Below, piece after piece: positions 52,986 through 63,840 of a DNA stretch of 64,000 nucleotides; within the stretch, counting starts at the first letter, position 1, and every line of letters starts with the position of its first letter. The notes under the pieces are model-generated. The model did not search any database and was not told where the DNA came from. It saw only the letters and a list, made by a program, of their open reading frames with translations. The DNA is from Chelydra serpentina (taxonomy: Eukaryota > Chordata > Testudines > Chelydridae): NCBI GenBank assembly GCA_037349315.1, contig JBAIAC010000042.1, forward strand, positions 7,068,001 through 7,132,000, in the 5' to 3' direction. The translations under genes and the position numbers were made by a program.

Positions 52986-53419
52986 GATCTAGTCTGTGAA
53001 CGATTTAATATATACTGAATGTTATTAATGAACAGATTTAACCAGCCCCACAGAACCATCCTCTCAGTTTCACAAACACTGGGCACTATTGAACAGACAT
53101 AATCAGTTCTGAAACTGTGCACATTGCTGTGCTCTGAGTCAATTGTCCAGTCCCTGCTGCAAGTCACTGTGGGTAACGGGGAGGCGAGACCCCAGTCTGT
53201 GGTCAGTTGACCAGAATGGCTGCAGTGCTTCCTGTAAGACTGATGTTTTATTTCTTGGCATTCCTGGTGTCGTCCACTTCTCGCTGTGCATGTATTCTGT
53301 GCTTCCTGTGTGGAGCTTAGTCTGCAGTCAACAGAAGGGCAGTGGCTGTCATTCTCACTAGCAGAGACAGGTCCCTTCTCTGGAAGTTCAGCTTCAAGCC
53401 ACAGATGGCTACAGTCACC

Positions 53420-53450
53420 ATGGAAATGAATATCCTCTTCTCCACGTTGG
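53420..53450 (+). CDS. Ig receptor exon 1, signal peptide start
   Basis: Codes MEMNILFSTL plus one base, then donor GTAAGT at 53451. The hydrophobic run fits a signal peptide. Upstream in-frame ATG at 53405. Confidence 0.7.
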
Positions 53451-56400
53451 GTAAGTTCTTTCTTTCCTCCCCTAGACCAACTATTGATCAACCCTGGAAA
53501 TTCCTGTGCCATTGCCCTTCTCTCTAGAGCATCTCTTCCTCACCTTGAGACCCCATCCTCTTCCAGTCCATGCCTAGAGTTCAGTGGACTATGCCCTGTA
53601 TCCCACAACACCCTACCCTGTAGTGCAACTCCCTTTTTCCACGTAATCTCATCCTTATAGTTGCCTGTCCATATCTGGGTTTGGGAGGACTAGATTTGTA
53701 TTGGTAAACATCAGTTTCACCATACACACCTAAAATGATGAAAAAATATTTCCATCAATAATAATTTAAATTTACAGATAGGCAAAGTAAGAAGAATATT
53801 GGTTGATAGTTTATTAGCATTTGATTGAAGGATATTTACTTTGTTATGATGTTGACAATATGTTACTTTGTTATGATGTTGACAAATATGTGTTTTGATG
53901 GTTATAAAGCTTTAGCTCTTTTGCTCTCAATGTCTATTACTGTCATTCAATAATTATTTTCTGACTACCCCCATTTTCTGATCCCTCCATAGTTGACAAT
54001 ATGAAGTTGACAATATGTTGACAATATGATGTTGACAATAGTTGACTAGTTGACAATAGTTAACAATATGATGTTGACAATATGTTACTTTGTTATGATG
54101 TTGACAATATGTGTTTTGATGGTTATAAAGCTTTAGCTCTTTCACTCTCAATGTCTATTACTGTCATTCAATAATTATTTTCTGACTACCCCCAATTCTG
54201 ATCCTTCCATAGTTTTCTGCAACTGTGTAAATTTAAACTGATAAAAATGGGGGGAAATGCTTAAAACCACAAATCTTGCTCACCTATGAACATTTAAAAT
54301 GATTTACAATTGATATTATCCATCAAAATTACAAAAATATAAAAATCTAATTCTGCCAAGCCTACCCATATCCCATCACCCCAGAACATCTACCAAAACC
54401 AATCAATACCCATTTTCCCTTCTCTATCATCTGCTGAGTTCCCTGTCCCACACCCTGTATGTCCAGAACACAAAATACATTCACTTTGGGACCCCTTTCC
54501 CCTTTAGTTCTATGTCCAGGGTTCCATAACCCATACCCTCTGTTCCCAGGGTCCCTTCCCCACTTCACCACCTTTTTTTCATCTCTAGATTTCTCACTCC
54601 CATTCTTTCCTTCTCTTACAGTCTGTCTTCAGGTTCTTCCTGAGCTGGTGTCCCCTGCAGGTAAGGATAGTCCTGTGTTTTCTGTGGTGGCTCTTGGGGT
54701 GGGGATATACAGGAGGGGAATGGAAAAGGGTAGGTAGGTCTGTCTTGAAACAACCATTCGAACAACTTGCCAAAGTTGGTGATGGATTCTCCAGCACTAA
54801 ATATTTTTAAATCAAGATTGGATTCCCCGCCCCCACCCCCTGCAAACAATCTGCTCTAGTTCAAACAGGAGTTGTTTTGGGGAAGTTCTCTGCTGTGTAC
54901 TATGCAAGAGGTCAGAGATTAGAAGATCACAGTGGTCTGGCTTGGAATCTATGGATTTTCCATCTTCATTGTGCAGTTTCAAAGTTCAGGGAGTGAGTCT
55001 ATAGCTGGGGCATCTTGTGACCTTCCTGGAGTTTCCCCAGTCACAGGATCTTGTTTGGCATCAAACTTCTTTCCAGGCCCAGGTTCGGTGGAGACTAAAA
55101 GACCACAGATCATTAGAGCTGCTCTGCTTCATAGAATCATAGAAATGTCAGGCTGGAAGAGACCTCAAGAAGTCATCAAGCCCAGCCCCCTGTGCTGAGA
55201 CAGAACCAAATAAAACTAAACCATCCCTGACAGGTGTTTGTCCAACCTGGTCTTAAAAACCTCCAATAATGGGGAATTCCACAATCTTTGTGGGAAGCCT
55301 ATTCCAGAGCTTAACTACCCTTGTAGTTAGACAGTTTTTCCTAATATTTAACCTAAATCTCCCTTGCTGCAGATTAAGCCCATTACTTCTTTTCCGTGTT
55401 GTGTCTTGTTTGTTTGTCTGTTTCCATGGGGAAAAAAAAGACAAACATATCTTTTTTGTTTTTCATTTTTGTTGAATTTGTTTACTTGACATTTTGGGGC
55501 AAGAGGGTCAAAAAATGAAGAAAAATGGTTTGGGAATTTTCAGTTTCCAACAAAAATTGAGATTTCCTCTTTAACTTCCCTTTTGTCAAAAAGTCATTTT
55601 CCATAGAAAAAGAAAGAGCTTTCTGGCACACACACACAACATTTTCAGCCAGCTCTAGTTCCCTTCTGATGGCTACATCTTGTTTCCTATGTGAAATGAC
55701 TGGGTGAGTTTTCAGCCTCATTCCCAGCAGGACAGATGCCCACATCACACAAACCGGTAAGTGACCCTATGTTTGGCAGCCTCAGTAAAGGCAATGAGAA
55801 TGCACAGGTCCAAGAAGACTGACTCCCCATCACCCACTGGAAAGGCTTGACAGGCGGTTGAGCTGGTGCCTTTCAGCAGTAGTTTAAAATATAAGTTATA
55901 AATAGATCCACAGTAGCAGAGGAAATGTGGTTTATCTGAATAATTCTCCCCTCACAACTATCTTCTGTTAAGACCTAACATTTAACCTCTTCAGGCCAAT
56001 TAAGGTGTAGTGTTGAAGGGGATACATGCCTTGAGTTAAGAATGGGGAGAGCTGTGGTAAATAAGACAATAGACAATAAATAAGTAAATAAAATCACTCT
56101 TCTTCTTTGTCCCCTGCTAGAACTTGGTTTGTTGTGTTCCAACCAGTTCCACCTTCTCTGTTTCCAACCTCCCTGGAGCTGTAACTCACCACAGACTCTG
56201 AGGCTGATGTGAAATTGAGAGTTACCCAGTAAAATGGAATGGCCTTTTGGAAGCAGCTGTGAAAATTCCAACGTGGAAAGATTCAGAGAGAGGCCAGATT
56301 GAGCCCTAGGGATCAACCTGCCAGCTATTTCTCTGTCTTTCCATATCCACCTGTTTTTTCTTTGTCTTACACTTAGATTGTAAGCTGTTTGGGGCAGGAA

Positions 56401-59400
56401 CCATCTTTTTGTTCTTTGTTTGTACAGCCTGGAGCACTTAGGTGCTACCACAATACAAATAATAAACAAATAACAATTAGTATCTGTCATACTCCGGAGT
56501 AGAGCTGACTGGAAAATGGACAAACAATTGAATGAACAATTTAGAAATTTCAATTTTATTTCAATTGCTCACTGTTTGAAATAGAAAAAAAATCATTTCA
56601 AGAATGTTCATCATTTTTGCTTTGAAAAATTTCAAATGTTCACATATTTTGAATTTGTATCTTTTCTGCCCATTCCCTCTCTTTTCCCTTTTGCCACTGA
56701 GTGCAATAAAATGAATCATGTCCAGGGTCATAGGTTTGTTTATTTTTTTAAACTTTCCTCCCCCCTCTGAAACATTTCAGAACTTCTCCAACTTTGGAAA
56801 AGCAAGCGAGTGGCAGAGTTACAGATTTTGATTTTTCTATTTACTGCTCTGCACCTTTTCCAAAGTGGAGGAAGTGTTCTAAAGGTATAGAGTGGAAAAA
56901 GGGAAATGAAAAGTAAAAGAAATAAGTGAAGAACAACCTCCCCCCATCCCCACCCCCCAACCTAGACATGATTCATTCATGGAGGAAAAGGCAAAAATAA
57001 ATAAAAATCCAAAATATATCAGTTTTTAACAACCAAAATGAAAAGAAAATTTAAACTAGAAACTCAATTAAAATGTACAGTTTGTTTCATCCTGAAAATT
57101 ACAGTCCAATTTTTTTTTTAATTTTGCCAAAAAATCCAACCAGCTCTATTCCTAATTTTTTGGTCTTCTTTTAAATTCCCATTTGTTTCCAGGCATTGCT
57201 ATCCCAGTCCTGACGCTTACTGTGTTCCCTCAATATTCCACTTACCTCATTGGGGACTCCATTACTCTCAGATGCTCAGTACATGCAAAGTACCCACTGA
57301 TCAGATTCCAGTCCTTCAAGGGGAAGTCAGGAGTGGCCTCAGTACAGTACCCACAGCAGGACACTTGGAATTACCAGCTACACAAGGTCAGCCTGAAGGA
57401 CTCCGGCTCGTACACCTGCAAGTATTGGGTACGCCGCTCCGGGTGGGAAATCCCATCCTCAGAGAGTGCCCCAGTCTCCATATCTATCTGTGGTAAGTCT
57501 GCACTAGGAAAGGGAGAACTCTATGCACAATGGCATGCATCCTATCTGCAACTGGTAGCAGCAAATATTCCCAGCCGCCGGTGATGGGAGTTGTGGGAGG
57601 GCTCTGAGTTACTACAGAGAATTATTTCCCAGGTGTCTGGCTGGTGGGTCTTGCTCACATGCTCAGGGTCTAACTGATCTCCATATTTGGAGTCAGGAAG
57701 GAATTTTCCCCTGGGTCAGATTGGCAGAAACTCTGAGGGTTTTTCGCCTTCCTCTTCATCATGGGGCATGGGTCACTTGTAGGTTTAAACTAGTGTAAAT
57801 GACAGATTCTCTGTAACTTGAAGTCCTGAAATCATGAGTTGAGGATTTCAGTAACTCAGCCTGAGGTTATGGGTCTATTACAGGAGTAGGTGGGTGAGGT
57901 TCTGCGGCCTGCAATCTGCAGGAGGTCAGACTAGATGATCATGATGGTCCCTTCTGACATTAGCGTCTATGAATCTATGAGTCTTAGGAAGATAGGAATT
58001 GCCAGACTATATCAGACCTGAGATCCATATAACCCAATATCTTGTCTCCAACAGTGACCAACAGTAGCAAATATGAGATAATCTTCTCCCACATTAGGTC
58101 TCACCCTGGTCTCTAATAATCAGAGATTGGCTTAAACCGTGAAGCCTGAGGTTTAATATGCTTGATATCCAAATAAATGCCCAATCTTTTTAAATCTTGC
58201 TAAATTCTTGGCCTGAACAATGGTCTGTGGCAATGAGTTTCACAGTCTAATCACACACTGTGTGAAAAAAGCATTTCCTTTCACTACTTTTGGATTTTCC
58301 ACTTTTTAATTTCATTGAATGCCTCTTTGCTCTTGTGTAAAGGAGAACAGAAGCTCCTGATCTACCTTCTTTAAACCATGCATTGTTATACATATTATCT
58401 GTCTCTTTTCTAAGGTAACAGTCACAGTCTTTTCAATCGCTATTTGAGAGATATTCCACGCTCTTGATCCTTCTCATTCGCCTTCTCTGAGCTTCCTCTA
58501 ATTCTGCAATATCCTTTTAGAGATGCAGTGGCAAACACTACTCACAGTATGGAGATGAAAATGTACCACTGATTTCTGTAAAGGCATTAAGATATTCTCT
58601 ATATTATTCTCCATCCCATCCAAACATCTTGTTTTGCTCTCCTCACTGCAGCTGCACATGGAGATGTCTTCACTGAGTTGTCCACAATAAAGCCCAGGTC
58701 TCTTTCCTGAGCCAATACACTTAATTTAGTGCTCTGTAAGGTGAGCTAGTGAAAAAATGGAAGTTCTGTTTCATTAGAAATTTTGACATTTTAATTTTGT
58801 TTTTAATTCCAAATCAAAACAAAACAAATATTTTCATAATTGCCCACTAAATGGAGGGAAATCTTGTTTTGGAAAACTTTCAAAGTGATGGAAATGAAAA
58901 TTGTATTTTTTTTGTTATCTTTTAGAAAATGTCAGTAGCAGTAGTGCAAAGCATGGCATGCTATATCATGTCGGGCATAGGATAATATGACATGATATAA
59001 CATATTATGACATAATATAATAGTTGAGATATTTTATTTTATTTTTAAAATCATTAAAGGCAGCTGCTCCTTTGTACAGATTGAAGCATCTAATTTTATT
59101 ATCTAGATCAAACTGTATTCCGTTAGTGTTGTAATTAAACATTTTGAAACTCAGGGTTAGAAAAACAAAGAAACACTCAGTGTAGTAATTAGAGGAGCAG
59201 GTGTTTTCAATATCCTTGTGTTAACATGAAATCATTTTAGTCCAAAAACCAAATATTCAGTTAAAATATAAATTCTGAAATGCTGCCATAGTACGTTATG
59301 GGAGCTTTAGTTCAGATTACTAACGTGACCGTTCCCTTTGGGAGCTGAGCTCCCCGTCTTCCATAATACAACACCACCAAGGGAGTACCCTGTTGCAACA

Positions 59401-62400
59401 CAGAAGGTCAGCAAGAGGAGAGACCAGGGTGTATCATGGGAGATGTAGTGTGACTAGGGAGCAAGACCCATTGAGGAGACTGGAACCATGAGGCAGTTGA
59501 ACTACAACTCCCATGATGGACCATGGTGGCACTTCCAAATGACAATTTTTCAATTTTCAAATTTTTAGATTTATTGGTCAAAACTTTTCATGTTTTTTTC
59601 CCCAAAAAATGTTCAATTCTTGATTTTTCACTTAAAAATTGAAATTTTCCCTTGGGAAAAAAAATCTTACCAGTTATATGAGTTTGTATTGGATTGCATG
59701 ACAGTTTGGCCTACAACACTGGGCTGTGAGGTGGAAAGAAATATGTTTCCATGGATCGTGGACAGATTCCCTGATATTCCCTTTTATCCAGTCAGCAAGC
59801 GTGACTCCACTTGGAAAAAAAAAAAGTCCTCACCACCCCTACCCCATCCTTAGGCAAGTAATGTCCATTTCCCCTCTTTGTGTGTTCCAGACCCCCTAGC
59901 ATCCCCCTCTCTCACTCTGACTCCCGAGTATCCTGTCTATGTAGCTGGAGAAGCTGTCTCTCTGACATGTTCTGCTCCCAGGGGAGCCACAGTACCTGCA
60001 ATGAGAGTTCATAGGGAAGGGCGGAGACTAGACTCCAGATGGGCCATGTCATCTCCATTCAGTCACACCCAATTACTTCAGTTGCCTGCATTGAGTATTG
60101 CGGATGCTGGAACCTACACATGCATTTACGGGATACAGCAATGCAGTAGAGAGATCCCATGTAAAGAGAGAAACCCCTTGCAGGTAACAGTGACAGGTGA
60201 GTCTCCATTTTCCCTTCTGTTTAATTTGGTGTCCTGTGTAATTCTTCCTTTTGCAGCCAGTGAGATACACCCCACTCACTTAGCTGTAAACAGGCCAGTA
60301 CACTATGTGTGTGTGGGGGGGGGGGAGGGAGGAGAGGGCACAAGCATTTAGACATTCCAGAGAAAGGTGCTTTCTAAGTACCTTGGAGGAAGCATGGTAG
60401 AAGCTAGAAGCATGGTATTGTGGACTGATGAATTAAAGCTGTCTGAGAACCAGAATTTCCAATTTGAGAAAAATTCTGTAATTCAAAATCTGCTCTTGTT
60501 CTGAATTGAAACAAACACTAAGATTTCCTCTGAAGCAATATTTTCAAAAGAAATGTGGATCAATCAAAATATTTTGTTTTTAATAAACTGAAACATTTTG
60601 TTTTCATTTTGACCAATTTATATGTATATAATATAAATGAAATTTTTGAAATGAAAAGTTCTTTTAAAATGGAAAATCAAAATGTTCTGTTCCAAAAATA
60701 TTAAAATAAAACTTTTCAACATTATCAAAATGCTTTTTTCAGAAAAACTGAAATTAAATATAATCAAAATCAGCATTTTCCCAGGGCAAGTTTTGGGTTC
60801 AACAAAATGGCATTTTCCAGTGGAAAAATGTTCCATTGGAAAATATGGATGGATATAGTGGTTAGGTGCTTAGATGGAGAGATGAATTCATGGAAGTTTG
60901 TCTTACAAAAGAACAATAGAAAACTTGGATCCAGATCTTCAGTTGATGTAAATCTGGGTAGCTCTGTATACTTTCTTAGCAGGAAATAACTAGAGCATCA
61001 AAGATTTGAATTAGTATAAAAAGCTGATGCAGGGAAGTGACCCCCTATTTGAATTCATTATGGTGGTGACAAAAGCCTCCAGCTCTTGTCCAAGTGGCCA
61101 CAGGGGATATATATCCACCATTCACTGTTTTTAATCTTGATCCCAAAGGAAAAAGTAGCCTCTTTGCTGTTCCCAGCTGAGGCCCTGCTGGACACCAGAC
61201 ACTAGGGGTGAAATCCTGGCCCCATTCAATAAAAAATTCCCTTTGACTTAAACAGGGCCAGATTTTCACCCTGCGGCATTTACCAGAGGGAAGGGTGAAG
61301 GACAGTCATTATGAATGGAGACTGGGTTTTCAGTTATTAAAGTTTCTCAGGTCTTGGGGTTATTAGGAGCCCCTCCCTCTGAAATAAACAGATACTAACT
61401 CCCAGAATTCTGTCAGAGCAGTTGGTCCTCCATCCACCAGGGTCTAATATATCATTCAATAAAGTCTATCAGGGTCTTCTGGTAAAGCAAGAAAAATTGG
61501 AGAAAGAACAAAAATAAAGTTTGATTCTGACCATTGCCCCCAGATGACACACACTAATATTTTACCTTCCCTGCTCCCCTCTCAGATCCCCTTCCCCAGC
61601 CAACATTGAACGTCGATCCCCCCTTGGGAGTGGTGAGAGAAGGAGGTGCTGTGCTTCTCTCCTGTGTGGTCCCTGGGAATGCTGTCCATTGGAGGTTTCA
61701 TTTCTACAAGGATGGTGTTCAGATCATCCCCAGAGACGCAGGGTCAGAGCACAATGGTGTGGTATATAGCACTATGGAAACTGTTGGTCACCTTTCCAAC
61801 TGGTCTATGCTCCATATCCCACAAACAACTCCAAAGAGCGCTGGGGAATATGCCTGTGAGTATGAGGAGGATGTGAGCGGACGGTGGATTCTGTCCCCCA
61901 GGAGTGAGGTTGTCAATGTCGAGGTGACAGGTGAGATTCTCCATCACTCCAAATGCCCCTCAAACATAATCAAGAGTAACATACATCCCAAACTGCCCCC
62001 TACCACAGGGCAGATGGGTCCTCATAGCAACCTGTGAGATATAGAGATCACTGCAGAGACATCAGTGCACAGAGAGTAGAAGAAGGACTCTAGATAGAAT
62101 GATGGCAAGAAAAATATTGGTTAAAGGCCAGATATTCTGTTGAGAGGAGATGTCTGTCTCTCCTGAGGTACCTGATACTTCACCAGATGTTCTCTCTACA
62201 CAGTTCAAATGAGTTTTTGGCTTTGGGAACTTGTGGTGGCTGTCTCTTTCTTCACCATCATTGGAATGATCTTCTTGATCTCCAACTGCTACTGGGACAA
62301 TGAGGGTAACAGACTTGCCAGTTGGCCACCTCATTTTGTGCCTCCCGATCACATGTCATGGAAAATTTCCCAAACTAAATATCCCATTTGCAATGAAATT

Positions 62401-62561
62401 TCTCCTCTTGTTTCTCAGCCCAAAGTGGAAGATCTGAGAATGTGTTCACTGTACAGATCTCCATCTCTCATCCTAATGGATTGGAAAGGATTCACTTGTC
62501 AGATGCTGTGTACACTGGTTTCAACATCCACACACTGAACCTCTGGGGTGGGATGTGGTAG
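53420..62561 (+). CDS. Ig-superfamily leukocyte-type receptor, seven exons
   Basis: My joined model is 53420-53450, 54622-54660, 57193-57492, 59891-60196, 61586-61930, 62204-62305, 62419-62561: 1266 bases, 421 residues plus stop. All six junctions are phase 1 and no stop interrupts the frame. The product is a type I membrane protein: signal peptide over two exons, three C2-type Ig domains (one exon each, each with the Cys pair and YxC motif), one transmembrane helix and a tail of about 50 residues. A 39-base second signal exon is near the 36 bases usual in LRC genes (LILR, KIR, FCAR) and unlike the 21-base one of FCRL genes. The Ig sequences do not clearly favour either family. Ligand unknown. 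The tail has one tyrosine (AVYTGF), not a canonical ITIM. The start at 53420 has a good Kozak context (caccATGG); an in-frame ATG at 53405 would add five residues. AT-rich and CR1 repeats fill the introns. The last exon is the least certain part. Confidence 0.78.
53676..54365. mobile_element. hAT-like MITE with internal tandem duplication
   Basis: The termini 'tgggtttgggaggactag' and (reversed) 'taggcttggcagaattag' are inverted repeats. 'ccatatc' flanks both sides (53669-53675 and 54366-54372). Related to 20427-20894 but longer, because 53861-53994 is repeated at 54083-54214 with a 'ttgacaatatg' minisatellite between. It lies in intron 1 of the Ig receptor. Confidence 0.7.
54622..54660 (+). 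CDS. Ig receptor exon 2, 39-bp signal mini-exon
   Basis: Bounded by acceptor 'tccttctcttacag' and donor GTAAGG. With the split codon it reads VCLQVLPELVSPA, which completes the signal peptide. Confidence 0.72.
55130..55396 (-). mobile_element. CR1 LINE 3' fragment
   Basis: Reversed CR1 3' end starting 'catagaatcatagaaatgtcagg', with 'ccaacctggtcttaaaaacctcc' and 'tttttcctaatatttaacctaaatctcc'. In intron 2 of the Ig receptor. Confidence 0.85.
55420..55660. repeat. AT-rich MITE-like fragment (agagctgg family)
   Basis: A/T-rich sequence ending in 'attttcagccagctct' at about 55657, the complement of the family edge. Confidence 0.4.
56501..57148. repeat. AT-rich MITE-like element with both ends
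   Basis: Starts 'agagctgactggaaaatgg' and ends 'atccaaccagctct', inverted edges. Internal 'gagtgcaataaaatgaatcatg' is shared with 16266-16680. Ends just 45 bases before Ig exon 3. Confidence 0.55.
57193..57492 (+). CDS. Ig receptor exon 3, Ig domain 1
   Basis: Acceptor 'tttgtttccag', donor GTAAGT at 57493. 300 bases. Core residues: ITLRCS, then LKDSGSYTCKYW about 50 residues later. No Trp is seen at the usual strand C place (LIRFQSF). Confidence 0.85.
57625..57979 (+). mobile_element. CR1-like LINE 3' region (old subfamily)
   Basis: 'gtcaggaaggaattttcccctgggtcagattggcag', then 'ggtcagactagatgatcatgatggtcccttctgac' and 'tctatgaatctatga'. In intron 3 of the Ig receptor. Confidence 0.75.
57985..58735 (-). 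mobile_element. CR1-like LINE (older relative)
   Basis: Reversed CR1 relative: 'gccagactatatcagacctgagatcc', 'tttttaaatcttgctaaattcttggcc', 'tttcctttcactactttt', 'caataaagcccaggtctctttc'. No open frame. Confidence 0.65.
58742..58930. repeat. AT-rich MITE-like fragment
   Basis: Begins 'gtgagctagtgaaaaaatgg', and the following A/T-rich sequence fits the family. Followed by a short 'catgatataacatattatgac' array (58975-59010). Confidence 0.35.
59545..59690. repeat. AT-rich MITE-like fragment
   Basis: 'ttttcaattttcaaatttttag' to 'gaaaaaaaatcttaccagtt'. An incomplete copy in intron 3 of the Ig receptor. Confidence 0.3.
59891..60196 (+). CDS. Ig receptor exon 4, Ig domain 2
   Basis: Acceptor 'ttgtgtgttccag', donor GTGAGT at 60197. 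306 bases. Core residues: GEAVSLTCSAP and IADAGTYTCIYG. Two more cysteines follow (QQCSREIPCK), which could form an extra disulphide. Confidence 0.85.
60447..60850. repeat. AT-rich MITE-like element
   Basis: 'gaaccagaatttccaatttgag' to 'ccagtggaaaaatgttccattgg'; A/T-rich with 'aaacattttg' phrases. In intron 4 of the Ig receptor. Confidence 0.35.
61586..61930 (+). CDS. Ig receptor exon 5, Ig domain 3
   Basis: Acceptor 'ctcccctctcag', donor GTGAGA at 61931. 345 bases. Core residues: GGAVLLSCVVP, HWRFHFYKDG, KSAGEYACEYE. Asn-Trp-Ser is an N-glycosylation site. Confidence 0.85.
62204..62305 (+). CDS. Ig receptor exon 6, transmembrane segment
   Basis: Acceptor 'gttctctctacacag'. Reads VQMSFWLWELVVAVSFF, then TIIGMIFLISNCYW, one hydrophobic helix with a Glu near its outer end. 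The donor GTAACA at 62306 is weak. Confidence 0.7.
62419..62561 (+). CDS. Ig receptor exon 7, cytoplasmic tail and stop
   Basis: Acceptor 'cctcttgtttctcag', phase 1 entry, open for 46 full codons to TAG 62559-62561. Contains SGRSENVFTVQ and DAVYTGFN. A reading-through alternative without this splice would end at 62538 in another frame. Confidence 0.5.
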
Positions 62562-62584
62562 ACATCTAACAGCTGTTTAGTAAC

Positions 62585-62764
62585 ATTAAAGAACAAATAG
62601 GATCTTAAGGAGAATCTCACACTCAGGGGGAAAGGTAAAAGGTTTCACCAAGCTGGGACCTGGGATGCTCAGTTATTGGTGAAAGTGCCAGGAGATTTAT
62701 AATGGCTACTGTCCCTCAAGGCCTCAGTATTAATCCTCATTGAAACGACATCACCTCCAATAAA
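62585..62764 (+). terminator. Candidate poly(A) signals of the Ig receptor
   Basis: ATTAAA at 62585-62590 lies 24 bases after the proposed stop codon and AATAAA at 62759-62764 about 200 bases after it. Either could end the transcript. Confidence 0.4.
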
Positions 62765-62804
62765 CCTTGGCCATCACGAGCATCCTCTTATTATCCCCGT
62801 ATCA

Positions 62805-63840
62805 TTGCCACAGAATGTGATCAATGTTGGAGTTTATCTGCCACAGGGTGTTTCCCCGGCTGGGGGAAGTGGGGTGCTGGACAGTGAGATGGAAACTGAT
62901 TTATGCCAACATGTTGGGAACTCACTTCGCCACATTCCTTCCTGCTCACTTAGTGGATGTTTCTGTGTCTGGGACAACACATCTGCCTCTGTTCCAGATC
63001 ACCTGCCTCCTCCCAGATGTTCTCTGGACACCCTGCATCTCACAAAAGAGGCTGTTGCTCTCAGGCACCCAGTTTCTGGGCATGAGGAAATGGGCATCAG
63101 TCAAAGTGTGGAGCAAACCACTGATGACATCCCCAATGCAAACGAAGGTGCTCAGGTGAAACAAAACATATGGCAATGCAAAGTCAGAAGCATGAACTTG
63201 GGAATGGTGGAGAATCTGGGAGGCGCAACCCTATCTCCATAAAGTGATGAGTGAGTCCCGTTTCTCTTGCTCTTTTGCATGGCCATCCCTGGATATTTCT
63301 GCATATACAGCAGATGAGACACCCACCCTTTTCTCACCTGAGAAAGGAGGTACCAGCCTGATCAGTCTCACTCCCTGCGACTCAGGAAATGGCTGCCTGG
63401 GGCTGGCTGGGAATAGGGTTCCAGCACTAAAGAGAAGAATTTCTGTTGGATTTGTGGCAGATTGTGTGAAACAACCAGTATTTTTATTCTTACAGAACCT
63501 AGAACCTGGGACTAAAATTCATGGACAGTTTCCCATCACTACTAAATGATTACACCTTTGCCTTTCTCTAAAGTCTCCTTCCATGTGAAGATCTCAAAGC
63601 ACTTCACATACATTTATTAATAAACCTCCCCCTTCCCACACTTCTGCCATGGAAATTGCTCTGAGACCCTCTCATGTCTGCAATGGGACCTTTAATCTGG
63701 TTGTAGCATCAAGATTATTTTTTTCCTAATTCATAATGTCCCTTATTCTCTCTGAGATGTGCATTTCACATTTAGCTTTCAGAGCCTTCATTTCTTTAAC
63801 ACCTTTTAAATTCAAATCAAGCTTCATCATTGCTTTCTCA
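62805..63840. other. 3' flank, no gene supported
   Basis: Overlapping + strand frames (62805-63242, 62824-63159, 63244-63549) lack any domain I recognise, compete with each other, and have no paired splice signals. Could be 3' UTR or unrelated. Confidence 0.35.

Noticed and set aside
52931..53512. 193-codon minus-strand frame over Ig exon 1
   Set aside because: It is antisense to the signal-peptide exon and starts in a tandem repeat; no motif.
55975..56553. 192-codon minus-strand frame in an Ig receptor intron
   Set aside because: Low-complexity and domain-free; its far end overlaps the AT-rich repeat at 56501.
62805..63242. 145-codon frame after the Ig receptor
   Set aside because: It competes with another frame at 62824-63159, matches no Ig, TM or signalling motif, and no phase-1 acceptor leads into it.
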